Positions 52,629 through 59,841 of a stretch of 64,000 nt of DNA are shown here, piece after piece. A program made the translations under genes and the position numbers. Source of the DNA: UBA2402 sp037139735 (GTDB lineage Bacteria; Planctomycetota; Phycisphaerae; Phycisphaerales; UBA1924); contig JBAXFU010000002.1 of assembly GCA_037139735.1 (NCBI GenBank), positions 32,203-96,202 on the forward strand. The letters run 5' to 3'. Each line of letters opens with the position of its first letter. Position 1 is the first letter of the stretch. The notes below the pieces were generated by a model that made no database searches, was not told where the DNA came from, and saw only the letters and a list, made by a program, of their open reading frames with translations.

Positions 52629-53198
52629 ATGAAGACGCCGCCGGACACCCTCCTCCGCCCCGTGCTTATCGGCACCCTCGCCGCGTGGATGGCGCTCGTC
52701 GTCGCCTCCGGCGCGTTCGCGGCCATGGCCTTCCCCGCCGTGAGGGACCTCGCGCCGGTCATTCCGTCCATGCCCATCATGACCGAGTCCCACTGGAAGG
52801 TGGTCGCGGGCGTGCCGGCGCAACGCAACTTCGAGGTGGTGCAAGCCGCGGGCTGGCTGCTGGGCGCGTGCTCGATCCTCCTCGCCCTCGCGTGTCGTGG
52901 CAGGCCCGGGTTCCTGGCCTTCGTCCAGTGGTGTGCCCACCTCGGGGCCATCGCCATGCTCGCCTTCATCCAGTTCGAAGTCGTGAACCCCATGAACGAT
53001 CTGAGCGCCCGATTGCACGAAGCCATGCGACGGGGCGATCTCGACGCCGCGCATGCGATCGATCGCGTATTCAAGGCGATCCACGGGTTCGCCACCCCCT
53101 TGATGAGCGTGATGGTCGTCGCCATCCTCGTCGCGATGGTCGTCGCCCTGATTCGAACGGCGCGTCCGTCCTTCGAGGCCGGGAATCAAGCCCCGTGA
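52629..53198 (+). CDS. Four-helix membrane protein, hypothetical
   Basis: A 189-residue protein with four predicted membrane helices, at about 13-33, 65-85, 95-115 and 152-175. The loop between the third and fourth is hydrophilic ('NPMNDLSARLHEAMRRGDLD'). The pattern and size resemble DUF4149-type proteins, but I would not insist on that. It ends in a GTGA overlap with nth, so it is translationally coupled to that DNA-repair gene; whether that is functional is unknown. Confidence 0.6.
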   Translation: MKTPPDTLLRPVLIGTLAAWMALVVASGAFAAMAFPAVRDLAPVIPSMPIMTESHWKVVAGVPAQRNFEVVQAAGWLLGACSILLALACRGRPGFLAFVQWCAHLGAIAMLAFIQFEVVNPMNDLSARLHEAMRRGDLDAAHAIDRVFKAIHGFATPLMSVMVVAILVAMVVALIRTARPSFEAGNQAP

Positions 53199-53878
53199 CC
53201 GCCAAGCCCCCCGGTTCGCCTCGAGTCACCGCCGCGGCCAAGGCCCGCGCCGACCGCCTGTACCGCGCGCTCGAGCAGTGCTATCCCGACGCCCACTGCG
53301 AGCTCGACTACGCCCAACCCCACGAACTGCTCGTCGCGACCATCCTCTCGGCCCAGACCACCGACGTCGCCGTCAACAAGGTCACCCCCGCGCTCTTCCG
53401 CCGCTTCCCCGCGCCGCGAGACTTCGCCGAGTCGTCGCCCGAGGAGATCGAGCCCTTCATCCGCACCATCGGCCTCTTCCGCAACAAGGCCAAGGCGGTG
53501 CACCAGGCCATGAAGACCATCGTCGAGAAGCACGGCGGCGAGGTGCCGCGCACCATGAACGAGTTGCTCGAACTCCGCGGCGTCGCCCGCAAGACCGCCA
53601 ACGTCGTTCTCGGCAACGTCTTCGGCATCAACGAGGGCGTCGTCGTCGACACCCATGTCGAGCGACTGAGCAAGCGTCTGGGACTCGCCCCGAAGGACTC
53701 CACCGTCGCCATGGTCGAGCGGCATCTCATGGCGCTCTTCCCGCGAGACTCGTGGTGCCAACTGTCGCACCTGCTCATCTTCCACGGCCGTCGCGCCTGT
53801 TCGGCCCGGATGGCCGCGTGCTGCGACCACCCCATCTGCCGCGAGTTCGGGCGACGGTGCGAACTCCCCCGCGACTGA
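53195..53878 (+). CDS. nth: Endonuclease III (DNA glycosylase/AP lyase)
   Basis: Nth removes oxidised pyrimidines and nicks the abasic site in base-excision repair. In 227 residues the helix-hairpin-helix and catalytic residues are intact: K133 in 'LRGVARKTANVVL' and D152 in 'VVVDTHV', with 'TILSAQTTD' near the start. The C-terminal [4Fe-4S] motif, normally C-X6-C-X2-C-X5-C, is rearranged: cysteines are C202, C209, C210, C215 and C222. Enough ligands remain for a cluster, but with different spacing. It starts at a GTG overlapping the previous stop. Confidence 0.93.
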   Translation: MTAKPPGSPRVTAAAKARADRLYRALEQCYPDAHCELDYAQPHELLVATILSAQTTDVAVNKVTPALFRRFPAPRDFAESSPEEIEPFIRTIGLFRNKAKAVHQAMKTIVEKHGGEVPRTMNELLELRGVARKTANVVLGNVFGINEGVVVDTHVERLSKRLGLAPKDSTVAMVERHLMALFPRDSWCQLSHLLIFHGRRACSARMAACCDHPICREFGRRCELPRD

Positions 53879-53914
53879 TCTCGCGGCCGCCTCCGCCCTC
53901 CTCCCGGCGGAGCT

Positions 53915-54910
53915 TCAGGCGCCCGCGCCCTTCGCACGCTGGCGGATGCCGTCGATGACGTCGCGAATCTCCGCGGCCATCCGCGTGTTCGGGAACTCCG
54001 CGATGATGCGATCGCCGATGCGGGCCGCCTCACCCCACTGGCGATCCTGCACCGCGAGCCGGAACGACGCTCCGAGGTTCTCCCTCGCCTTCCCGATGAC
54101 GCCACGCGCAAGTTCGCGCAGCGGCTCGGCCTCGGAGGGGCTGAGGTGAGCATCGAGCTCGCGCAGCAACCCGAGCGCCTCGTCGGTTCGCCCCTCCTGC
54201 GCCGCCACGAGGAACCGACGTTCGAGGTCGTCGCGGTGCGACCGCTGGGCCTGCTCGATGCGCCGACGCAGGCCGAAGACCCGCTGCGAATCCGGGTAGA
54301 GCCGCAGCAGTCGGGAGGCGTCGGCGTACGCGTCGTCCCACTTGCGCTGCAGCACCAGGCCGTCGAGGTACTGGATCGCCTCGGTGATCCGACGCTCGTT
54401 GGTCTCCGAACGCATCGCCTCGATGCGGCGGCGGTGTTGCTCGGCCTCGTCGCGAAAGCCGAACCGATCCGAGAGTTCGACCACGAGGATCATCGCCGAG
54501 TCGAGATTCCCCGCGGCGACGTCCTCCTCGATCGCCTGCGTCAGCAAGGCGCGGTCGTTGCCCCGACTCAGCACCCGCCTCGCATCGTCCGACAAGGCGG
54601 CGTAATCCGTGAAGACCCGAACGGCCTGGGTCAACTGCTCGACCCGCTCGATCAGCACGCGTTGCTGCCGTCGCGAACCCCCCAACGCGAAGGAGAAGGC
54701 GATGGGCGCCATGGTCAGCACGAGGATCGCGCCTCCCGCGCCGAGTTGATACTGCCCCGTCATCGCCAAATGAACGCTCAGGGCCAGCGCGGCCGCGTAT
54801 ACGATGATGAGAATCGCCACGAGCGACCCGATCGACGCCGAGTTCCGGTCGCCCCGGGCGGTCGGAGCGACGGGCATGCGAGCGGGAGCCGGAGCATCAG
54901 GATCTGGCAT
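53915..54910 (-). CDS. Membrane-anchored helical repeat (TPR-like) protein
   Basis: A 331-residue protein with two N-terminal membrane helices ('SLVAILIIVYAAALALSVHL' and 'LGAGGAILVLTMAPIAFSFA'). A long cytoplasmic or periplasmic alpha-helical region follows, with repeats reminiscent of tetratricopeptides ('RKWDDAYADASRLLRLYPDS', 'RQWGEAARIGDRIIAEFPNT'). Such proteins usually scaffold others. No partner is evident; it stands alone between nth (convergent) and the metallo-beta-lactamase-fold gene (divergent). Confidence 0.7.
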   Translation of the reverse strand: MPDPDAPAPARMPVAPTARGDRNSASIGSLVAILIIVYAAALALSVHLAMTGQYQLGAGGAILVLTMAPIAFSFALGGSRRQQRVLIERVEQLTQAVRVFTDYAALSDDARRVLSRGNDRALLTQAIEEDVAAGNLDSAMILVVELSDRFGFRDEAEQHRRRIEAMRSETNERRITEAIQYLDGLVLQRKWDDAYADASRLLRLYPDSQRVFGLRRRIEQAQRSHRDDLERRFLVAAQEGRTDEALGLLRELDAHLSPSEAEPLRELARGVIGKARENLGASFRLAVQDRQWGEAARIGDRIIAEFPNTRMAAEIRDVIDGIRQRAKGAGA

Positions 54911-55015
54911 GGTGGTCCTTTCGCGAACCGACGACGCAGGTTCCACCTCGCTCGTGGCGGTCGCCGGTCGGAGGGAGGGTAGGCGAAACCGCGAGGCCCG
55001 CGCCTAATCTCGCGC

Positions 55016-55705
55016 ATGGCCAAGCGCATCCAGTCGGCGTCGGATCACGACCTCTGCGAGACCGGCTCCGCCGTCGGGGCGAGGTTCGTGCTCGGGCCGC
55101 ACGCGACCAACTGCTACGTCGTGGCGTCGCCCCGCACGCCTGGGCGCTGCTTCGTCGTGGACGCCAGCTTCGATCTCGATCCGATGATCGAGTTCATCGG
55201 CCGCGAGGGTCTCACGCCCGACGCGCTCGTCCTGACCCACGCCCATGTCGACCACATCGCCGGCGTCAGGACGCTTCGATCGGCGTTCCCATCGTTGCCC
55301 ATCCTGATCCATGCCGCCGAGGAGGCGTGGCTCGACGATCCGCTCCTGAATCTGAGCGCCTTCTCGGGCACGCCGACCACCGCCCCCTCGGCCACGCGAG
55401 TGCTGGCCGAAGGCGACCGACTCGATTGGGGCGCAGGTGCATGGATCGTCCTGCACACCCCGGGCCACAGCCCCGGCAGCATCACGCTGGTTCACGAAGT
55501 CGACAAGACAGCCTTCGTCGGCGACGCCCTCTTCTCCGGTTCGATCGGACGCACCGACTTCCCCGGGTGCAGCTTCGAAGCACTGGAGGCGTCCATCCGG
55601 AGCAAGCTGTACGCGCTGGACAAAGACACGACGATCTTTCCGGGCCATGGTCCCGAGTCGACCATCGGCCGCGAACGCCGGTCGAATCCCTTCGTGCATG
55701 ACTGA
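55016..55705 (+). CDS. Metallo-beta-lactamase-fold hydrolase (glyoxalase II-like)
   Basis: A 229-residue zinc hydrolase. The HxHxDH motif is at H75, H77, D79 and H80 ('LTHAHVDHIAG'). Further metal ligands sit in 'HTPGHSPGS', 'VGDALFSGSIGRTD' and 'FPGHGPESTIGRER', the last pattern being typical of YcbL/glyoxalase II-like thioester hydrolases. It probably detoxifies a thioester or a related ester. It lies convergent to the sugar-kinase gene. Confidence 0.88.
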   Translation: MAKRIQSASDHDLCETGSAVGARFVLGPHATNCYVVASPRTPGRCFVVDASFDLDPMIEFIGREGLTPDALVLTHAHVDHIAGVRTLRSAFPSLPILIHAAEEAWLDDPLLNLSAFSGTPTTAPSATRVLAEGDRLDWGAGAWIVLHTPGHSPGSITLVHEVDKTAFVGDALFSGSIGRTDFPGCSFEALEASIRSKLYALDKDTTIFPGHGPESTIGRERRSNPFVHD

Positions 55706-55727
55706 GTCGCGACGCAGCTGGACCGCG

Positions 55728-56666
55728 TCAGAGACTCGTCATCGCGACATACTTGGCGTAGCGGGAAGACAACTCCGCGGGCGTCAGGGCCTTGAGCCGA
55801 TCGAGGCTGAATGCCTCGATGTTGAAGCTCGCCACCACGGTGCCGTGCACCAGCGCCTTGCGGATCGAGTCGAACGAACCCGGGTCGCCCGTGGGGGCGG
55901 TGACGTGATGCCAGCCCGTCGGGTTGGCCAGGCACCCCATCATCCCGCCCGCGAACGAATCGCCGCACCCCGTGGGGTCGACGACATCCTCGGTCGGGTA
56001 GGCGGGCAACGCCGCGATGCCGTCGCGGTGGATCAGCAACGCGCCGTGCTCGCCCTTCTTGATCACCACGAACCGCGGGCCCATGCCCAGCAGGTGACGC
56101 CCGGCCGTGACGGGGTTCCGCTTGCCCGTGAAGAGCTCCGCCTCGTCGTAGTTGAGCACCAGCCCGTCGACGCGAGTCAGCAGTTGCGTCAACTCGGCCT
56201 TGGCGATGTTGATCCAAAGATCCATCGTGTCCGCCACCGTCAGCGTGCGGTGCGGGAACTGATCGATGAAGCCCAACTGCACCGCCGGGTGCGTGTTCGC
56301 GAGGAACAGGAACTTGCTGTCGGAGAACTTCGCCGGAACCTTCGGCGGCGCCTCGGCCAGCACGCCCAGCTCCGTGAAGAGCGTCTCGCGACTGTTCATG
56401 TCCGCGAGGTACTTGCCGCCCCAGGCGAAGGTCTTGCTGCCCGCGCGGGTCTCGAGCCCCGCGAGGTCGATGGGATTGAAGTGCTCCAGCACCCCGCGGA
56501 AGGCCGCAGGGAAGTCATCCCCCACCGCCGCCACCAGCCGCACTGCGCCGTACAGCGAAGCGGCGGCGGAAAAGTACGTGCCGCTGCCGCCCAGAATGCG
56601 GTCCGCTCCGCCTGAAGGCGTGCGGATGGTGTCGATGCCGATGGTGCCGGTGACTGCGAGTGCCAT
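55728..56666 (-). CDS. PfkB family carbohydrate/nucleoside kinase
   Basis: A 312-residue ribokinase-fold kinase. The substrate side shows 'GGSGTYFSAAASLYG' and the C-terminal signature 'DVVDPTGCGDSFAGG' carries the catalytic base D236 and anion hole. The final helices are normal. The exact sugar or nucleoside is not identifiable; family members include ribokinase, fructokinase and adenosine kinase. It ends 22 bases from the metallo-beta-lactamase-fold gene. Confidence 0.9.
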   Translation of the reverse strand: MALAVTGTIGIDTIRTPSGGADRILGGSGTYFSAAASLYGAVRLVAAVGDDFPAAFRGVLEHFNPIDLAGLETRAGSKTFAWGGKYLADMNSRETLFTELGVLAEAPPKVPAKFSDSKFLFLANTHPAVQLGFIDQFPHRTLTVADTMDLWINIAKAELTQLLTRVDGLVLNYDEAELFTGKRNPVTAGRHLLGMGPRFVVIKKGEHGALLIHRDGIAALPAYPTEDVVDPTGCGDSFAGGMMGCLANPTGWHHVTAPTGDPGSFDSIRKALVHGTVVASFNIEAFSLDRLKALTPAELSSRYAKYVAMTSL

Positions 56667-56708
56667 GGGGCGGATGATATCGCGCCAAGGACGCGTTCGC
56701 GTCGGCGA

Positions 56709-57392
56709 TCACTTGGCCGGGGCGGGACCCAGCAAGTTCTCGATCTTGCGGGCGAGTTCCTCCGAGTCGGGCTTCATGCCGCTCTCGAGATGCTCCACCG
56801 CCTTGCCTTCGCGGTCGACCAGGTACTTGTTGAAGTTCCACTTGGGCTCGCCGCCCGCATCGCCCTTCTGGGACGCGAGCTGCTTGAAGAGCGGATGGGC
56901 CTTGCCGCCGAGCACGCCAATCTTCGCGAACATCGGGAAGGTCACGCCGTACTTCGAGGTGCAGAACTGCTTGATCTCCGACTCGGAGCCGGGTTCCTGA
57001 CCGCCGAAGTCGTTCGAGGGGAAGCCCAGCACCACCAGGCCGCGATCCTTGTACTTCTGGTAGAGGGCTTCGAGGCCCGCGTACTGGCGCGTGTACCCGC
57101 AATTGCTCGCCACGTTCACGATCAGGACCACCTTGCCCTTGTATTGGTCGAGCTTCTGGTCCTTGCCGTCGATGTCCTTCATCGTGTGACCCAGCACGTA
57201 CGGATCGGTCGGAGCAGGCTCGTCCTTGGAGGGCCGCTCCTCCTTGCCGCCCGCCGCGGGCGCATCGCCCTTGGGTGCTGTGTCGGGCTTGCCGGTCTCC
57301 GGAGGCTGCCATGGCAACGCCGTCGCGGTCGCGACCAGAAGCCCAAAGCCCAGGAAGAGGAGAATCGATCGAGTGGCGGTCTGCATGGTCAT
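56709..57392 (-). CDS. Glutathione peroxidase family thiol peroxidase, exported
   Basis: A 227-residue peroxidase with an N-terminal signal or anchor ('ILLFLGFGLLVATATALP') and a ~45-residue charged linker before the catalytic domain. The catalytic cysteine is C98 in 'NVASNCGYTRQY', where animal enzymes have selenocysteine; Q132 in 'GFPSNDFGGQEPG' and Trp in 'WNFNKYLVD' complete the triad. Most bacterial homologues use thioredoxin rather than glutathione. The periplasmic placement suggests defence against extracellular peroxides. Starts at 57392 and 57386 are both possible. Confidence 0.92.
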   Translation of the reverse strand: MTMQTATRSILLFLGFGLLVATATALPWQPPETGKPDTAPKGDAPAAGGKEERPSKDEPAPTDPYVLGHTMKDIDGKDQKLDQYKGKVVLIVNVASNCGYTRQYAGLEALYQKYKDRGLVVLGFPSNDFGGQEPGSESEIKQFCTSKYGVTFPMFAKIGVLGGKAHPLFKQLASQKGDAGGEPKWNFNKYLVDREGKAVEHLESGMKPDSEELARKIENLLGPAPAK

Positions 57393-57483
57393 GCTCCAAA
57401 AGGGTCCGCCGTGGGTTCGTCGCCCCGCAGCATCCGGATTCGCGCCGAAACTGCGACCAAGTGCCCGACGAATACCATCGCTC

Positions 57484-58299
57484 GTGATCCGCCTGCGGCG
57501 TTCCATCCGCTTCTGCCTGACCGACCCCGCCTCCTTCGCGGCCGACATGGCCCGCGGCACCAACGGGTTCGCCGGCAAGCCCTCGATGCAGGGCATCGCC
57601 CCCCACGGCGAAGTCGAGGTCTCCTGCGCTGGCGAGCCCGACCCCGTCGTCAACTACGTCCTTGACATCAAGGACATCGACGACGCCGTGCGGACCACCC
57701 TCCTCCCCGCCCTCGCCGCCGCTGCCGCGGCTCGCCCCCAGCCTCCGGTCGCGGGCGTGCTTCGCGACTCGCTCGTCCCTCTCCGCGACCGCCTCTCGGG
57801 CCGCGTGGAATCCGTCACGCTCAAGCTCACGCCCACCTACTCGCTCACCATGAACACCGCCTCGCCCGACCGCGTGCTCCTGCGTCAGCAGTTCGACTTC
57901 GCCGCCGCGCACAGGCTGCACACGCCGTCGCTCTCGGACGAGGAGAATCGCCGCCGCTACGGCAAGTGCAACAACCCGCGCGGTCACGGCCACAACTACA
58001 AGTTCGAACCATGCGTCGAAGCCCCGATCGACGCGTCGCTGGGCTCGCCTCTCTCGCTGCACGACCTCGAGACCGCGTGCAAGCGGGCCATCATCGACCG
58101 CTTCGACCACACGCATCTCAACGAGGACACCGTCGAGTTCGACCTCGCCAAGGGGGGCGTGATTCCCACCATCGAGAACATCAGCCGCGTGCTCTTCGAG
58201 TTGCTCCGGGCCGACCTCGCCGCCACGGCCCCTCGCGTCCGGTTGGTCTCCATGACGGCGTGGGAAACCGACCGAACGTCGGCTACATATCCGGCCTGA
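57484..58299 (+). CDS. 6-pyruvoyl-tetrahydropterin synthase (PTPS/QueD) family, double length
   Basis: A 271-residue protein about twice the usual length. The C-terminal half (about 135-265) is a good PTPS: the zinc histidines are in 'FDFAAAHRL' and 'GHGHNY', the catalytic cysteine in 'YGKCNNPRG', and 'RFDHTHLNED' carries the acid pair. The 'CNNPxGHGHNY' pattern is of the pterin-synthase kind rather than the E. coli QueD kind. The N-terminal half may be a second T-fold without metal ligands. It could serve pterin or queuosine synthesis. It begins at a GTG, divergent from the peroxidase gene. Confidence 0.82.
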   Translation: MIRLRRSIRFCLTDPASFAADMARGTNGFAGKPSMQGIAPHGEVEVSCAGEPDPVVNYVLDIKDIDDAVRTTLLPALAAAAAARPQPPVAGVLRDSLVPLRDRLSGRVESVTLKLTPTYSLTMNTASPDRVLLRQQFDFAAAHRLHTPSLSDEENRRRYGKCNNPRGHGHNYKFEPCVEAPIDASLGSPLSLHDLETACKRAIIDRFDHTHLNEDTVEFDLAKGGVIPTIENISRVLFELLRADLAATAPRVRLVSMTAWETDRTSATYPA

Positions 58300-58327
58300 C
58301 CGGCCGCTTCGCCGGCCTTGCGACGGC

Positions 58328-58765
58328 TCACGCGGGCGCTTTCGCCACCACCTTGATCTCGAAGTGGATCGGCCCGTCACCCCCCTGCGGCAGGCCCGCG
58401 ATCTCCACCGTGGTGCGACAGGGCTGCGACGGCCCCGGCGGGAAGAACTCCCCATAGACCCGGTTGTAAACCGCCCAATCCGCCTTCATCGCCGTCAGGA
58501 AGACCGTGACGTCGATGATGTCGTCCCACGTCGCGCCGCACTCCTCCAGAATGGCCTTGACGTTGTCGAAGCACGAGCGCATTTCGGCCTCGATGTCGTG
58601 CGACACCTCGAGTCCCTCCGCGTCGAGCACCAGCCCCGGGATCACGCGGCTTCCCCGCCGCCGCGGGCCGACGCCCGAAAGCAGGAGCAGCCCGCCCGCT
58701 CGCCTCGCGTGCGGGTACGGTCCGACAGGTTCCGCGGCACGGTTGGAACGCACGGCATCGCTCAT
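58328..58765 (-). CDS. RidA/YjgF family protein
   Basis: A 145-residue protein of the YjgF/YER057c fold, which usually clears reactive enamine/imine intermediates or acts as a deaminase. 'GPYPHARRAGGLLLLSGVGPR' and 'DVTVFLTAMKADWAVYNRVYGEFF', then 'CRTTVEIAGLP', fit the family. The pattern recalls 2-aminomuconate deaminase-like members, but no pathway genes are near. It is convergent with the PTPS-like gene, ending 28 bases away. Confidence 0.85.
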   Translation of the reverse strand: MSDAVRSNRAAEPVGPYPHARRAGGLLLLSGVGPRRRGSRVIPGLVLDAEGLEVSHDIEAEMRSCFDNVKAILEECGATWDDIIDVTVFLTAMKADWAVYNRVYGEFFPPGPSQPCRTTVEIAGLPQGGDGPIHFEIKVVAKAPA

Positions 58766-58863
58766 GGTCGTCGATCCTCTGCTCGACGCCCCATCGCGTC
58801 GTCCCGTGAGTGTAACGCGTCGCATGTCCGCCTCGCGGCGGCCGAACCCCTACCATTCGCTCG

Positions 58864-59571
58864 ATGTCGGACGAGATGTCAGTCCATGTCAACTTCGGCC
58901 GGCCGGTACCCCTGTTCCCGCTCGACGGCGTGGTGGTGCTGCCCCAGCACGTGGTACCCCTGCACATCTTCGAGCCCCGGTATCGGCAGATGATCGAACA
59001 CGTCCTCGACGGCGCGGGGCAGATCGCGATGGCCGTGCTCGCCGACCCCCACCGCATCCAGCCCGGTGGCATCCCGCCCCGCGTTCGCCCGGCCGTGTGC
59101 CTCGGTCAGATCGTCCGCCATGAACGCCTTCCCGACGGACGCTTCAACATCCTGCTTCAGGGCATCTGCCGTGCCCGCATCGTGGAGGAACAGCCCCTCG
59201 CCGCGGATCGGCTCTACCGAACCGCGACGATCGAGCCTGTGGGGCTCGAATCGCCGCCGCCAGCTCACCTCACGGTGGTGCGGAGCCAGATCGAGCAGTT
59301 GCTGGGCGGTCAGGGCCTTGGGTCCATGGCCGGTGCCAAGCCCGCGATGGAGTGGATCGCCGACGAGGACCTCTCGGATCAACTCGTGCTCGAGCTGATG
59401 ACCCTCACGATGATCGCCGAGCCCAAGCTCCGCTACGCACTGCTCGCCGAACCCGACATCGCGACGCGGGCGTCGATGGTGCTGGCCGAACTGCGGCATC
59501 TCGACCACATGATCACGACGGCGAGGCGACAGCGCCCCGATCGCTGGCCCAAGGGCATGAGCTGGAACTGA
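58864..59571 (+). CDS. Stand-alone LON substrate-binding domain protein
   Basis: A 235-residue protein consisting of the N-terminal LON domain without ATPase or protease parts. Recognisable are 'PVPLFPLDGVVVLPQHVVPLHIFEPRYRQM' split over residues 14-43, then 'GQIVRHERLPDGRFNILLQGICRARI'. Stand-alone LON-domain proteins are widespread; they may be adaptors that present substrates, but no activity is established. It is the only plus-strand gene between 58.3 and 62.1 kb. Confidence 0.88.
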   Translation: MSDEMSVHVNFGRPVPLFPLDGVVVLPQHVVPLHIFEPRYRQMIEHVLDGAGQIAMAVLADPHRIQPGGIPPRVRPAVCLGQIVRHERLPDGRFNILLQGICRARIVEEQPLAADRLYRTATIEPVGLESPPPAHLTVVRSQIEQLLGGQGLGSMAGAKPAMEWIADEDLSDQLVLELMTLTMIAEPKLRYALLAEPDIATRASMVLAELRHLDHMITTARRQRPDRWPKGMSWN

Positions 59572-59583
59572 TCGCCCGCGAAC

Positions 59584-59841
59584 TCAGCCGGCCTTCACCA
59601 ACCGGGCAATCCGTCGCATGGCCACCTCGCGAGGATTCGCCAACAACGCGGCGGTCGATCGACGCCAGACCATCGAGATCGCGGCCATCGCGATGACGCA
59701 CGCGAGCAGCACCCCGCCGCCCGAGGCGAGCGGCACGAGCCACGAACCCCCGGGCAGGATCGGGGCGCCGATGACTTCCTCCGAAGCATTGACGAGGCCG
59801 ACGGCCGCGGCGGGCCCGCCCGTGGTGGCGTTGTCGCTCAT
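59584..59841 (-). CDS. Small single-pass membrane protein paired with the HEAT-repeat gene
   Basis: An 85-residue protein with one membrane helix ('WLVPLASGGGVLLACVIAMAAISMVW'), a short N-terminal head and a basic C-terminal tail ('RRSTAALLANPREVAMRRIARLVKAG'). Its start overlaps the stop of the HEAT-repeat gene by four bases (ATGA), so both products are made together; a membrane anchor for the repeat protein is a natural guess. No family is recognised. Confidence 0.6.
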   Translation of the reverse strand: MSDNATTGGPAAAVGLVNASEEVIGAPILPGGSWLVPLASGGGVLLACVIAMAAISMVWRRSTAALLANPREVAMRRIARLVKAG

